The position numbers and the translations under genes were made by a program. The notes under the pieces were generated by a model. It was not told the origin of the DNA, ran no database searches, and was given only the letters and a program-made list of their open reading frames with translations. This document shows, in pieces, positions 50,341-60,249 of a DNA stretch of 64,000 bases (its first letter is position 1; the number at the start of each line of letters is the position of its first letter). The DNA is from Tritrichomonas foetus (Eukaryota; Parabasalia; Tritrichomonadida; Tritrichomonadidae): NCBI GenBank assembly GCA_001839685.1, contig MLAK01000669.1, positions 16,924-80,923 of the forward strand, given 5' to 3'.

Positions 50341-52335
50341 TTAAATATGCATCCATGTACGCATAGCTGCAATAATTTGTGCATCACGGTGAACACGAGT
50401 ATAGTCTGAACCTTCATAAGCATTTGCATTTTCAACATACGCAGGAGCAAAACCACGTGACCTGCATGAGTCACATGTTGTAACACAATTAGAACAATCC
50501 GATTGTCCATCTGGAATTGATTGGACTCCATTAGAGAAATAGTATGATGAAAGAAGCATTCTGATTGGATAATCATTGTCATTATCTGAAACTCCTTCTG
50601 GGTTTGTGAAGAGTTTAATCTCGAAGTTACGGTGAGTGCTTACATCACATCCTTTTACAAGAACACATCCTTTATCATGTATATCTCTTGATGATGATCC
50701 ATCATTTTGCTGATCATGATCGTCATTCTGAATAACTTTTCTCTTAAGAGAGATACGTCCACCATCATTTCCTGGTTCATTTGGATATCCACTCCACCAA
50801 ATCTTTACCTTTTCAATATCACTATCTGTTAATCCTTGAGCAGACATTTTGTTTGCGAAGTATGTTGTGAATGAGTAGTCTGAATCACCAACCAAGAGGC
50901 TAGATTCACCACCAGTGATAACTTCAAGCCATGTAAACCAATCTTCTGGTAAATCTCCACCCATTCCATCTTTTAGCTTCTTGAAAATAACAGCAAGATC
51001 ATCTGGGTGAATGTGTTTAGCAGCATCGACACGGAAACCACTGAAACCAATTGATAGGAGGTCAACGAAGTAATCAGCAATTCTTTGTCTGACATAATCA
51101 GTTCCAGTAGCGAGATCGGTCAATCCAACAAGCCATCCTGTATTGAGAATATTTGGATCAGTCCATGAATTGAGGGATTTATCGCAGTGGAAGTCCATTG
51201 GACCATAAGGAACAGCTGGATATTCAAGCACATTATTTGGTTCTCCCCATGAATTTGTTCCAAATGTGTATGAAGCTGTGTAGTATGGCGATTGTGTTTC
51301 ATTAGCTGATGATTGCTTGCCTGGCCAGTATGTACAACTTGCACTTGGATTTCTATGTTCTTGGGCATCATTTCCAGCAGCTGACATGTGATTTACAACA
51401 GCATCAGCATAAACACGAAGTCCATATGAACGACATGTCTTAATCATTTCACGGAGTTGACTTCTAGAACCAGCACGACCTTGAAGGCGGTATGAAACAG
51501 GTTGATACATGAAGTACCATGGATTGAGTTCATTTTCGAATGGTTGTGTTGACATGATTTGTTCCTGATGTGGGAAGAGTTTGACACCCAAGTATCCTGC
51601 ATCAGCAATAACTTTGCATTCTTTAGCAATATCAGCATCTGGCCATCCAAACATTTCAACAATAGCGCCTTTTTGTCCATTTCTATAATCACCTGAACGG
51701 GAAGCAATTGGCTGAAGATTCCAATAAAAGTCGATTTCATCAAGTTCTAATGTTTCGCCTGTAGCAGCAACAACTTTTACTTGTAATAAACCAGTGTATG
51801 AAGAATCATATGTCTTTGTATTTGAAGTTTGTGCAACACCATCAAAGTAATATGTGAGTGAAAGATCGTGATGAGTACGGGTATAAATAGTCACTGTGCA
51901 TGATTTACGTCCTGAACCATATGTTAAACGAGCATATCCAACGATTGTACTCATGTCTTGGTATCCTTTCTTCCAGTTTGTTTCTCCTCTCTTTGGTGTA
52001 TTCCATTGATGTGATTCCCATTTTGAGTCCATGTCACCACTTGAGCTTGAACAGCTCATTGTTTCATAAATTTGGCAATCAGGTAAATCGTTAGAAGTTG
52101 AAACTGTAGAATTTGCATATAGTGCGCGTGTTGATAGTGATGATGTTGAAGATGTTAAAGCTGTAGATGATGAATTCTTTGAAAGACCGAATGATAAGTA
52201 TCCGACTAAGACACCAGCAAATAAACCAATGCCTACACATATTCCCATCCATAAATAGCGTCTGCGTTTTCCTTGACGCTTATATTGTTCACTATCACTA
52301 CTCGAAAGCAGTGGTTGATCTTGTAAATCTTCCAT
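50341..52335 (-). CDS. GH13 alpha-amylase anchored by an N-terminal membrane helix
   Basis: I choose the ATG at 52335 (MEDLQDQPLLSSS, 664 residues). The 39 codons upstream (from 52452) look like untranslated sequence. A short cytosolic tail with RRR is followed by one helix (about 35-60, GICVGIGLFAGVLVGYL), so it is a type II membrane protein. A Ser/Thr stalk and a beta-rich module of about 110 residues come next, then the GH13 barrel. The catalytic set is present: DAVVNH (about 311), GFRVDAAKH with the nucleophile (about 431), the acid in WLEVI (about 470) and DDHDQ (about 537). It hydrolyses alpha-1,4-glucans such as glycogen or starch at the surface or in a vacuole. TCATAA, an initiator-like match, lies 14-19 nt upstream. 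The stop is TAA. Confidence 0.9.
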   Translation of the reverse strand: MEDLQDQPLLSSSDSEQYKRQGKRRRYLWMGICVGIGLFAGVLVGYLSFGLSKNSSSTALTSSTSSLSTRALYANSTVSTSNDLPDCQIYETMSCSSSSGDMDSKWESHQWNTPKRGETNWKKGYQDMSTIVGYARLTYGSGRKSCTVTIYTRTHHDLSLTYYFDGVAQTSNTKTYDSSYTGLLQVKVVAATGETLELDEIDFYWNLQPIASRSGDYRNGQKGAIVEMFGWPDADIAKECKVIADAGYLGVKLFPHQEQIMSTQPFENELNPWYFMYQPVSYRLQGRAGSRSQLREMIKTCRSYGLRVYADAVVNHMSAAGNDAQEHRNPSASCTYWPGKQSSANETQSPYYTASYTFGTNSWGEPNNVLEYPAVPYGPMDFHCDKSLNSWTDPNILNTGWLVGLTDLATGTDYVRQRIADYFVDLLSIGFSGFRVDAAKHIHPDDLAVIFKKLKDGMGGDLPEDWFTWLEVITGGESSLLVGDSDYSFTTYFANKMSAQGLTDSDIEKVKIWWSGYPNEPGNDGGRISLKRKVIQNDDHDQQNDGSSSRDIHDKGCVLVKGCDVSTHRNFEIKLFTNPEGVSDNDNDYPIRMLLSSYYFSNGVQSIPDGQSDCSNCVTTCDSCRSRGFAPAYVENANAYEGSDYTRVHRDAQIIAAMRTWMHI

Positions 52336-53438
52336 TTGGCAAAAAATATTATGAAGTATTTTGATGCGTGATGTCAATGTCAGAAATAAGTTTCTTTTGA
52401 GAGTGTATTTCACCTGCAGCAGGTGTTGTAAACTTAATAAAAAGCACATCATTCAAATATTTCTGCTATTTTAATATGAATAAGATTTTATATTTGAAAA
52501 GATTATTTCAGTAATTCAGCTTATTGTATCCTGGAAATTCAATAGTGAAATAATAAACCTCCGAAAATTATTCTGATTTAAAAAAATGACGAATTTATTC
52601 AATAGGTATCATTTTGTGTGTATCGTCACTTGTCATCTTTGCTTGATGAGATCGATCTCATCAGATAATATGGCATCGCATTTAAATAATCACATTCTCC
52701 ATTCATTTTCGTCTGGAAATTCATAAAATTGTCGGCAACTTTTTGGTTCAACATATATTGAAATTCCAGCAAATATATTTCATGTTCTTATAATATATTC
52801 ATTTCTATCAATGAGAGCCTAGTGTAATGAAATATAATTCATTAGTGATTTTTAATAATTCTATAATTCACCATTTACCAAAATGATGTGAAAATATTGA
52901 AAATATCGCCATTTATCTTTATTGGTATTCATTTATCAGTACATTCATCATCTTCCGTAAAACATGGATTCAATTCTCTTGATTTGAATTTCACCATGAA
53001 AAAAGTTTACATAAATAAATTGCAGAAGTGAATTCACTAACTTTCGATGCAATTAATATTATTGTTGATCTTTCCAAGCATTTTTATCAAAAAAAAAAAA
53101 AAAAAGATTTAAAAGAGTGTCTCCATATTTATTCCTAAAAACACCATTGCCTTTGCATAATTTAGGAAATTGAAAATAATGAAATTTCAAATGTTCTTTT
53201 TCTCTGTAATTGCACTTTAATTTGTACATTCTATCGTTCTTTGGGCATGAAAAATTTTATATCACATTTCCCAAACCGGCAAATGGTATTCAATTTGTTC
53301 CAATATTCCCCAAATATCATTTAAAAAGCTGAGTTACTGTTTTTTATTTTTTCAGAAAAAGTTATATTCATTCAATTGAAATATCAATAAAACTCACAAA
53401 TTTTCAATTAGTGGAGTTAAAACGATCACTTCTTCGAA
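52336..53438. other. Divergent intergenic region (amylase / GH110)
   Basis: About 1.1 kb serves two divergent glycosidase genes. It contains a run of 17 A (53089-53105) and the initiator-like TCACTT at 53426-53431. I see no third gene. Confidence 0.55.
53426..53431 (+). promoter_or_regulatory. Initiator-like TCACTT before the GH110 gene
   Basis: TCACTT fits TCAYTW and lies 8-13 nt before the ATG at 53439. This suggests that a gene of probable bacterial origin carries a native trichomonad start site. Confidence 0.4.
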
Positions 53439-55661
53439 ATGATTTTTCTCCTCCTTCAGATCATTCAATGCGAAGTTCCTTCGAATATTGATTTACTTAT
53501 GACTAAACAAACATATGGCCAGACAAGACGTAACGTTTCAGTTGATGGTAATCCTTTAACAATTGCTGGATTACATTTCGATGATGGAATTGGAACACAC
53601 GCCACTTCAATGATTCCAGTAACTGTTCCGAAATACGCCGTTACTTTTACTGGTGCCTGCGGAATTGACGACGATGCCAAATCATCAGGAAAAGCCTCAG
53701 TGAAATTTTCAATTTTATCAGGAAGCGAAGTTTTATGGATGACTGACGTAATGAAAGAAGGAGATGCTCCTGCTTCTTTTTCAGTTAGCATTCCAGAGGG
53801 CTGCCATAAATTATATTTGGTTGCAGATGAAGTTGACAAAAATGAGTGCGATCATGCCGACTGGGTAAATCTTAAATTCGAAACAGCCAATGAAGCTCTT
53901 CAGAACAATCCGCACATAAAAGCCGGCAGAAGGGTTTTGAGGGGTTCCAAGTTTGGATTGATTCCAAACGTTTTAGAAGACCAGGGACCCATCCTAAGGC
54001 GAATGATTACGTCTGCTCGTTCGAATCCTGGATCGACCATTTTTATCGAAAAAGGCGTTTATCACTTTTATGAAGAGAACGCTTTGAAAATGTCATTCCA
54101 TGTTTCGAATCATGATCAACCAACTTTTCAACCTATTTGCGTTCCACTTGTTGATTTAGATAACGTTGTTTTAGACGCAAGTGGATCAACTTTTATTTTC
54201 CACGGGCAACTTGAGCCAATTTTGGTTATGGATTCTACAAATGTAACAATTAATAACCTTCATATTGACTTCTGGCGTCCTTATTATTCAGAGGCGACAG
54301 TTGTGGCATTAGATTATTTCTCTACAACTTTACGATTCAATAAGACACTCTTCCCTTATCACATTTCAGATGGAACATTAATTTTCGATAATGAAGGATT
54401 TACTGTTCCGGCCACAATGGTTATTGCCTATGATAAAGAAACAAGACACATCATTCCTGGCGTTACTGGAATTGGTTTTCCTGGAGCTGTCGTCGAAAAT
54501 GAAGATGGAACAGTGACTGTGAGTATGAACTTGCGCAATCATAATGTCAAAGAAGGTGATGTATTAGCAATTCGATCAGGTGGAAGGCCACATCCAGGTG
54601 TTGTTGTTTATCGCTCAGTGAAAACAACATTTAATAACTTTTTCATTCATGACTCTCAAGGAATGGGACTTTTATGCCAAAGAAGTGAAGATATTTACTT
54701 CATAAACAGTGGAGTAACATCAGGAACTCCAGAAAGATATCATTCTTCAAGTTGTGATGCATCACACTTTTCAAATGTCAAAGGAGAAATTGTATCAATT
54801 GGAAATGTTTTTGAGGGCATGCTTGATGATGCCATTAACGTCCATGCCACATCTTTAAAGATCGTTGAAAAAGTTAATGAATCATGCATTAAGATCCAAT
54901 ACATGCATGGTCAATCTGTAGGCTTTGAGACATTCTTACCTGGTGAAAAAATCCAATTTATTCATTCTTCTACTCTTGAATTAGGAAGTGTTATGACTGT
55001 TAAAAACGTTGAAAAGCTTTCAACAACACAATTATTAATCCTTCTTGATGGTAATGTTCCTTCTGACATCAATACAGGTGATGCTGTAGAAAATGGAGAC
55101 TATTATCCAAGCGTTTTATTCCAAGATAACATTGTTAGGAATAACCTTGCCCGTGCCTGCTTATTCACTACACCAAAGAGTGTTAAAGCACTTAATAACT
55201 TCTTTAACTATACTGCTGGATCAGCAATTCTTCTTGCTGGTGATGCTGCAAACTGGTACGAATCAGGTGCTTGCAGAAGCGTTGAAATTCGCGGAAATAA
55301 AGTTGTTAACGCTTTAACATCAACTGCACAATTCACAAATGCCATTTTCTCATTTGTTCCAACTGTAAATAACATTGCTTCACAAAAAGTACTCTACCAT
55401 TCAAACGTTACAATAGAAAACAACTTAATAGAAACATTTGATGTTCCACTTCTTTATGCAGCATCAACAAATACTATCAACTTTAGGAATAACACTATTA
55501 TATATAATGATGACTTCCCATCATGGAACCAACGACCTTTCAAATTCAATAAAGTTCAAAATATACATATCCACGATAACAACGTTGATCCAGAAAAGAA
55601 ATTTACAATTGATGATGTAGATCTTGAAAACACTGATTCATCAGAAATCCATTTCCAATAA
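53439..55661 (+). CDS. NPCBM + GH110-like alpha-1,3-galactosidase (secreted)
   Basis: This 740-residue protein has a short signal peptide (MIFLLLQIIQC). An NPCBM-type carbohydrate-binding domain follows (about 15-155; GLHFDDGIGTHATSMI and HADWVNLKFE are typical). A right-handed parallel beta-helix then fills about 190-725, with many N-x-h-h-x-N rungs. The helix carries GMGLLCQRSEDIYF, SSSCDASHFSN and GMLDDAINVHATSL. The Asp pair (463-464) in that last block fits the catalytic region of GH110, the family of bacterial exo-alpha-galactosidases that act on blood-group B and Gal-alpha-1,3-Gal ends. There is no membrane anchor. GC looks higher than the neighbours. A related polysaccharide-degrading beta-helix family cannot be excluded. 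The stop is TAAA. Confidence 0.8.
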   Translation: MIFLLLQIIQCEVPSNIDLLMTKQTYGQTRRNVSVDGNPLTIAGLHFDDGIGTHATSMIPVTVPKYAVTFTGACGIDDDAKSSGKASVKFSILSGSEVLWMTDVMKEGDAPASFSVSIPEGCHKLYLVADEVDKNECDHADWVNLKFETANEALQNNPHIKAGRRVLRGSKFGLIPNVLEDQGPILRRMITSARSNPGSTIFIEKGVYHFYEENALKMSFHVSNHDQPTFQPICVPLVDLDNVVLDASGSTFIFHGQLEPILVMDSTNVTINNLHIDFWRPYYSEATVVALDYFSTTLRFNKTLFPYHISDGTLIFDNEGFTVPATMVIAYDKETRHIIPGVTGIGFPGAVVENEDGTVTVSMNLRNHNVKEGDVLAIRSGGRPHPGVVVYRSVKTTFNNFFIHDSQGMGLLCQRSEDIYFINSGVTSGTPERYHSSSCDASHFSNVKGEIVSIGNVFEGMLDDAINVHATSLKIVEKVNESCIKIQYMHGQSVGFETFLPGEKIQFIHSSTLELGSVMTVKNVEKLSTTQLLILLDGNVPSDINTGDAVENGDYYPSVLFQDNIVRNNLARACLFTTPKSVKALNNFFNYTAGSAILLAGDAANWYESGACRSVEIRGNKVVNALTSTAQFTNAIFSFVPTVNNIASQKVLYHSNVTIENNLIETFDVPLLYAASTNTINFRNNTIIYNDDFPSWNQRPFKFNKVQNIHIHDNNVDPEKKFTIDDVDLENTDSSEIHFQ

Positions 55662-55995
55662 ATTGTTATATACTTATTTATCAACTTTAGGGTAGATAAA
55701 TTAGAATAAAAACACACGATAGTTTTATACTTATTTTCTTCTTCTTTCTTTTTTGGTTTTAATCAATATTTTATATTATAAATAATCTTTTATATTATAA
55801 ACAATCTTTTATATTATAAACAATATTTTATATTATAAACAATCTTTTATATTATAAACAATCTTTTATATTATAAACAATCTTTAATATTATAAACAAT
55901 CTTTTATATTATAAACAATATTTTTTATTATAAACAATATTTTTTATTAAAAACAACATAATGTTTGGTATCAAAAAAATCATTGAAGAACAAAT
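55662..55995. other. Convergent intergenic region filled by a repeat
   Basis: The 330 bases between the GH110 and BEACH stops are mostly a 19-nt AT repeat. Nothing else is seen. Confidence 0.7.
55764..55957. repeat. 19-nt AT-rich tandem repeat, about 10 copies
   Basis: The unit AATCTTTTATATTATAAAC repeats with variants (AATATTTTATATTATAAAC, AATATTTTTTATTATAAAC). It lies between two converging genes, within or next to both 3' ends. Confidence 0.9.
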
Positions 55996-58900
55996 TTACT
56001 CTGAAATTGGAATAATTAGAACTTCATTATCTTCTGTTGTACAAAAGAGTGAATCCAATTCTTGACTGTATTTCATACGTATAATCAAACACCAATGGTG
56101 TTCAAGTAAACTTATTGCTTGCAGAGAAATCGCATTGATTGTAATTATTTCATTTAAAGAAGTAGAAATTGCAACAATGTCTGTTCTTTTTCTTGATTCA
56201 ATAGAACATTCACAAACAACATCAAAGCCAAAATTCCTTCGACCATTTTCGGTTCCATTTGCTGTGAAATTTTTGGCTTCACTTCCTTTGAAGCAAATAA
56301 TGGAGTTTCTAGTCATTTCAATGAAGTCCACATTCAGAATTCCAGTTTGTATTGATTTGATTAATTTCAGAAAAGGGAAAATTGAAATTGAAAGAAGGCC
56401 TGTTTCATCAATAGATAGCAAGACTCTCATTTCTTCTTGTATTTTTATTTGCTTTATTGGTTTACGATGAGCTAATAAAGTTTTCAAAGGTAAAATAGTT
56501 TTGGTGTTTGAATTTTTAGACCATGAAACAATTGACGAGTCATAGGAACCTGTTACAAAGAAATTGGACAGAGAATCCATGCATGAAACACCGCATAAAT
56601 GTGGACTCTCTGAATTATTAGCATATAACGTTTTGGTAGTGATGTCATAACATAATGGCTTATTAATTCCAATTGGAACAAAGCATAGATGACTTTGGAA
56701 AAAGTTAATAAATTCAAAACTAGTGCTTTTATCAATTGGGATTTTTGTTGATTTGATCTTGTTTGTTTGCTTTAAATTACATATTGATATTTTTTCATTT
56801 TTATGGAAGAAGAAGATTTCTGCGTTTCTTCCTTTGCTATTTTCTTGATTAGTTCCAATTGCTAAAACACCAGAATTATTTTCAAGTTTGAACGACAAAT
56901 TTTCAGTATGTGGAATAATACATGTTCCGCGTGCAGGATGTGGTCCTGCAAACAGTTTTTTGGGTAATTGTCCTTTTTCTTTTAGTTTCTGTTCAATTTC
57001 AGTGATTCTTTCGACTGAGAAATGATTGTTGCATTGATCTTTGTCTTTTGAATTCGCATTCAATATCTTTTTATTAGATTTATTGTTGGTATTTCTTGAT
57101 CGACCTAAATTACCAAATTTATTAGATTTATAATTCAGTTCTGTATCCGGCTTATTCAAGCTTACATTATTAAGTTTATAGAAGTCCCAAACAGTTGATG
57201 ATAAATCTGGATCATACATACAATTCAAATTTTGACTAGCACCCCAAATGATATCGATCCATTTATGAAGTGTCATTGACACTTCTTCAGTTTCTAAAGC
57301 TTTCAAATTTTTCATCATAAAAACAGAAGCATTTGGTGCATATTTGGGAAATTCTTTCCATTTCTCGAAAATTTCTGGCATGAAGAAGAATTCGGGCGGT
57401 AATTCACATTGCAATTTCCCTTCAGTAATTCTCTCAAATATTTCCTTATACGAAGTGAAATATGTTTCACAATGAAATTGTGAAATAGAACCTAAAAATT
57501 TTTTTATTAACTCAGAAGTGGAAAATGCTTGTGAAAAGAGAAAAGAACGATAAGGATCCAAATCACTCATTCGCCTTTCGCGTAATTGTTTTGCATTTTC
57601 TTTTGATAAATAAATCGAAATATTTCGGGAAAAATCTCGAATATTACATTGATTTTCATAAGAAGCAAATATAAATGGAAATATTGGATAACTTTCACTA
57701 TCCAAAAAAGTTCGTCCACTTAACATATTTAGCCATAAAATGTAATCAAAATTGGAAATTTCACGTTTTCGCCATCTTTGAGTTAGTTCAAGTCGACCTA
57801 TTTCAATTGATGGCTCATTTTCTTGGAAAAATGAACAATTTATCATTTCAACTTTCTTTAAATTAGCTACAACATCTTCTCGTTTGATGTCTTCGTCAAA
57901 TTTAAATAGGAAGCTTTTTCCTTTCCTAGTAATAAATGTGAATGATAGTGGTTTATGATGATAATAGTTCCAAAAAACACATCTTACATTTGATTTTAGA
58001 ATGAAAATTGATTTTCCTTTCGTTGTGGAAAATCGAATTCCATTTTCAGTGATAATGAAAAATCCATCAATTTTGATATCCAATTTACACCTTTGACATC
58101 TAGCAGACCAAATTTCATTAGTTAAATGTTCTTCTACAATTGGACTGTCAATTAATTCGAAATTAAAACGTTCAGTATTAATTAGTAGATATGGTCTAAA
58201 ATGATTATCAATTAAATTATATCGTCGATGAACATCTGTATAAATAGGTCTTAGTTTTCGATACATTTTTTCGCGTAAAGTATTTCGAGTTAAATCTTTT
58301 TGTTGAAGATCTAAAAAGTATGAATCGATATTCATTATATTTAATGGATCAAATTCAAAATTGAAAAGTTTTCCAAGTTTACAACTAATATTAGAAATTG
58401 GATGCAAACTATTTACAAATGATTCCATAACTTGTGTTGCCGATTCATAAAATTCGGAACTCAAGCCGATTTCTGACTGAAATTTAGCCAGAAATAGTTC
58501 AGCAGCAGTGAAATCTTCAATATGAGATGAAACTTCAACCAATAAAGGTGTAATAAATGAGCATCCTATATCATATTTTTCTGCAACCAGATTTAAATAA
58601 TAACAAATTTTTTTGGACGAGCTAACAAAATGAGAATGACACAAAAAACATAAAATTACACATAGTTGGGCAGAAGAAATAGGTTTTAAATTTGGATCAT
58701 CAAAAAATTGCATTAAAAGCTCAGCTGTTTTTGTATCTGCCCAAATAAATGTTGTACTTTCTTTTTTATAAACAAGTCCATATTTAACTTTCTGGTTTTT
58801 GAAGCAATTATTTTTTAGTTTTTCAAACATATTATTTAAAGCAAACTTCTTTTGAATTATATATGAAAGTTGAATAAACATTTCTGGTGATTGAGTAAAG

Positions 58901-60249
58901 CTTGATCTTCGCTCTCTTGATTCTCGTAAAATTTGAGATGTTTGTGGTGGAATGATGTAACTTGATCGTCTTTCTTTTTCTTTTGGTTCAAAGGTATTCA
59001 CATTTTTAAGTATGTCAAAAACACTTCTATTAACTCCATAACACATTGAATTCACAACAATATCAATTATTTGAGAAATATCAACAGGAGATGTTTCTTG
59101 TTTATTTTCAAGAATTTTCAAAAGAACTGAGCATGAAATTGCATTTTGATAATCATGTAAATCATGACCAAGATCTTCTGCCAAAATATCATAAATTAAA
59201 TAAGCATCAGAAAAGAGCATGATATTTGTGGTAATTATATCAACTAAACATTTCACTAATCTGTTTGATAATACTATTGAATAGGAAATTAATAAAAAAA
59301 GTGTTAAAGAATCAATAGAGTTTGCTATAAAGTGTAAACATTCTTTATCACTGAGTATTTGTAAAAGAAAATTAGTTACTTTTTCTATCTGATTGGTTGA
59401 TGCTTGAAACGAAAATGCAAGAACAAATGGAATAAGTGGCGGGGAAATTGTGTGTTTTGAGATATCCAAATAAAATAAATCTTCTAGAGTATTTGAACTT
59501 TTTCCAACTAATGCAGCACACAAATATGACAAGAAGACATCTATTTCGATATAATCGCGTTGGAATTCAATCTGCCTTCTTAATAAAATAGCGATATAGT
59601 TTAAATCATTTTGAGCAAACAATTGAATAATGCCACACAAAATTTCCGGATTTCTCGAATGCATTAACCTCTCATCATTAACCATAACATTTACAGCAAT
59701 ACTATGAAGGTTTGGGTTATCAGTCGTAATGACTCGAACGGTTTGAAGCATTGACAATGCAGATGTTACATCTGTTGCCATTTTCCCAACAAGTTGACAA
59801 AGAATAGACATTTCTTTCTCACTAAAGAGTTTAGAAACATTCAATAAAAGATGAACAATATTGTTTTTAATAGTTACATTAGATATTTTTCGATCATGAA
59901 ATTGATGGTAAATTACATGACAAAATGCAGGAAAAGTAAGACAAGAAATGAATAATTTAACATCAATTTGAATCCACTTTTTAATCACCAAGAATAAAAC
60001 TTCGTCGTTTGCATCTAGCCATGGCTTAAAGTTAATGATTATTGAATCATAAAAGCTCTTCAAAAGTTCTTTCAGCAAACAAATATTTTCAAAACTCTCG
60101 ATGTTATTCCATACAGAAATGTTGATTCGTTTTGGATCGATGTTTCTTAAAAAGTGGGCAATTAAATGAAAACCATTGATTTCTAGCATTTGCTTTTGAA
60201 GTTCGACAGAGTCTTTAAGTAAATTTTTCAACGTGGTAAAAATATTCAT
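55996..60249 (-). CDS. BEACH-WD40 protein, C-terminal part
   Basis: This frame of 1417 codons has its ATG at 60249 overlapping the TGA of the upstream frame by ATGA, but it is open further back to about 60291. The N-terminal 800 residues are helical-repeat. A PH-like domain follows (around 57.9-58.1 kb; FFIITENGIRFSTTKGKSIF), then a BEACH domain (57.2-57.8 kb; EISNFDYILWLNMLSGRTF, LPPEFFFMPEIF, LHKWIDIIWG). C-terminal WD40 blades (VTGSYDSSIVSWS) end the protein. This is the LRBA/neurobeachin/lvsA architecture, which acts in vesicle traffic, lysosome and contractile-vacuole function. With the part at 60246-63419 it forms one gene of about 2480 residues. The stop is TAAA. Confidence 0.88.
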   Translation of the reverse strand: MNIFTTLKNLLKDSVELQKQMLEINGFHLIAHFLRNIDPKRINISVWNNIESFENICLLKELLKSFYDSIIINFKPWLDANDEVLFLVIKKWIQIDVKLFISCLTFPAFCHVIYHQFHDRKISNVTIKNNIVHLLLNVSKLFSEKEMSILCQLVGKMATDVTSALSMLQTVRVITTDNPNLHSIAVNVMVNDERLMHSRNPEILCGIIQLFAQNDLNYIAILLRRQIEFQRDYIEIDVFLSYLCAALVGKSSNTLEDLFYLDISKHTISPPLIPFVLAFSFQASTNQIEKVTNFLLQILSDKECLHFIANSIDSLTLFLLISYSIVLSNRLVKCLVDIITTNIMLFSDAYLIYDILAEDLGHDLHDYQNAISCSVLLKILENKQETSPVDISQIIDIVVNSMCYGVNRSVFDILKNVNTFEPKEKERRSSYIIPPQTSQILRESRERRSSFTQSPEMFIQLSYIIQKKFALNNMFEKLKNNCFKNQKVKYGLVYKKESTTFIWADTKTAELLMQFFDDPNLKPISSAQLCVILCFLCHSHFVSSSKKICYYLNLVAEKYDIGCSFITPLLVEVSSHIEDFTAAELFLAKFQSEIGLSSEFYESATQVMESFVNSLHPISNISCKLGKLFNFEFDPLNIMNIDSYFLDLQQKDLTRNTLREKMYRKLRPIYTDVHRRYNLIDNHFRPYLLINTERFNFELIDSPIVEEHLTNEIWSARCQRCKLDIKIDGFFIITENGIRFSTTKGKSIFILKSNVRCVFWNYYHHKPLSFTFITRKGKSFLFKFDEDIKREDVVANLKKVEMINCSFFQENEPSIEIGRLELTQRWRKREISNFDYILWLNMLSGRTFLDSESYPIFPFIFASYENQCNIRDFSRNISIYLSKENAKQLRERRMSDLDPYRSFLFSQAFSTSELIKKFLGSISQFHCETYFTSYKEIFERITEGKLQCELPPEFFFMPEIFEKWKEFPKYAPNASVFMMKNLKALETEEVSMTLHKWIDIIWGASQNLNCMYDPDLSSTVWDFYKLNNVSLNKPDTELNYKSNKFGNLGRSRNTNNKSNKKILNANSKDKDQCNNHFSVERITEIEQKLKEKGQLPKKLFAGPHPARGTCIIPHTENLSFKLENNSGVLAIGTNQENSKGRNAEIFFFHKNEKISICNLKQTNKIKSTKIPIDKSTSFEFINFFQSHLCFVPIGINKPLCYDITTKTLYANNSESPHLCGVSCMDSLSNFFVTGSYDSSIVSWSKNSNTKTILPLKTLLAHRKPIKQIKIQEEMRVLLSIDETGLLSISIFPFLKLIKSIQTGILNVDFIEMTRNSIICFKGSEAKNFTANGTENGRRNFGFDVVCECSIESRKRTDIVAISTSLNEIITINAISLQAISLLEHHWCLIIRMKYSQELDSLFCTTEDNEVLIIPISE

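Noticed and set aside
54030..54045. GTTCGAATCC, a tRNA B-box-like word
   Set aside because: It lies inside the GH110 coding frame, and no A box or cloverleaf surrounds it.
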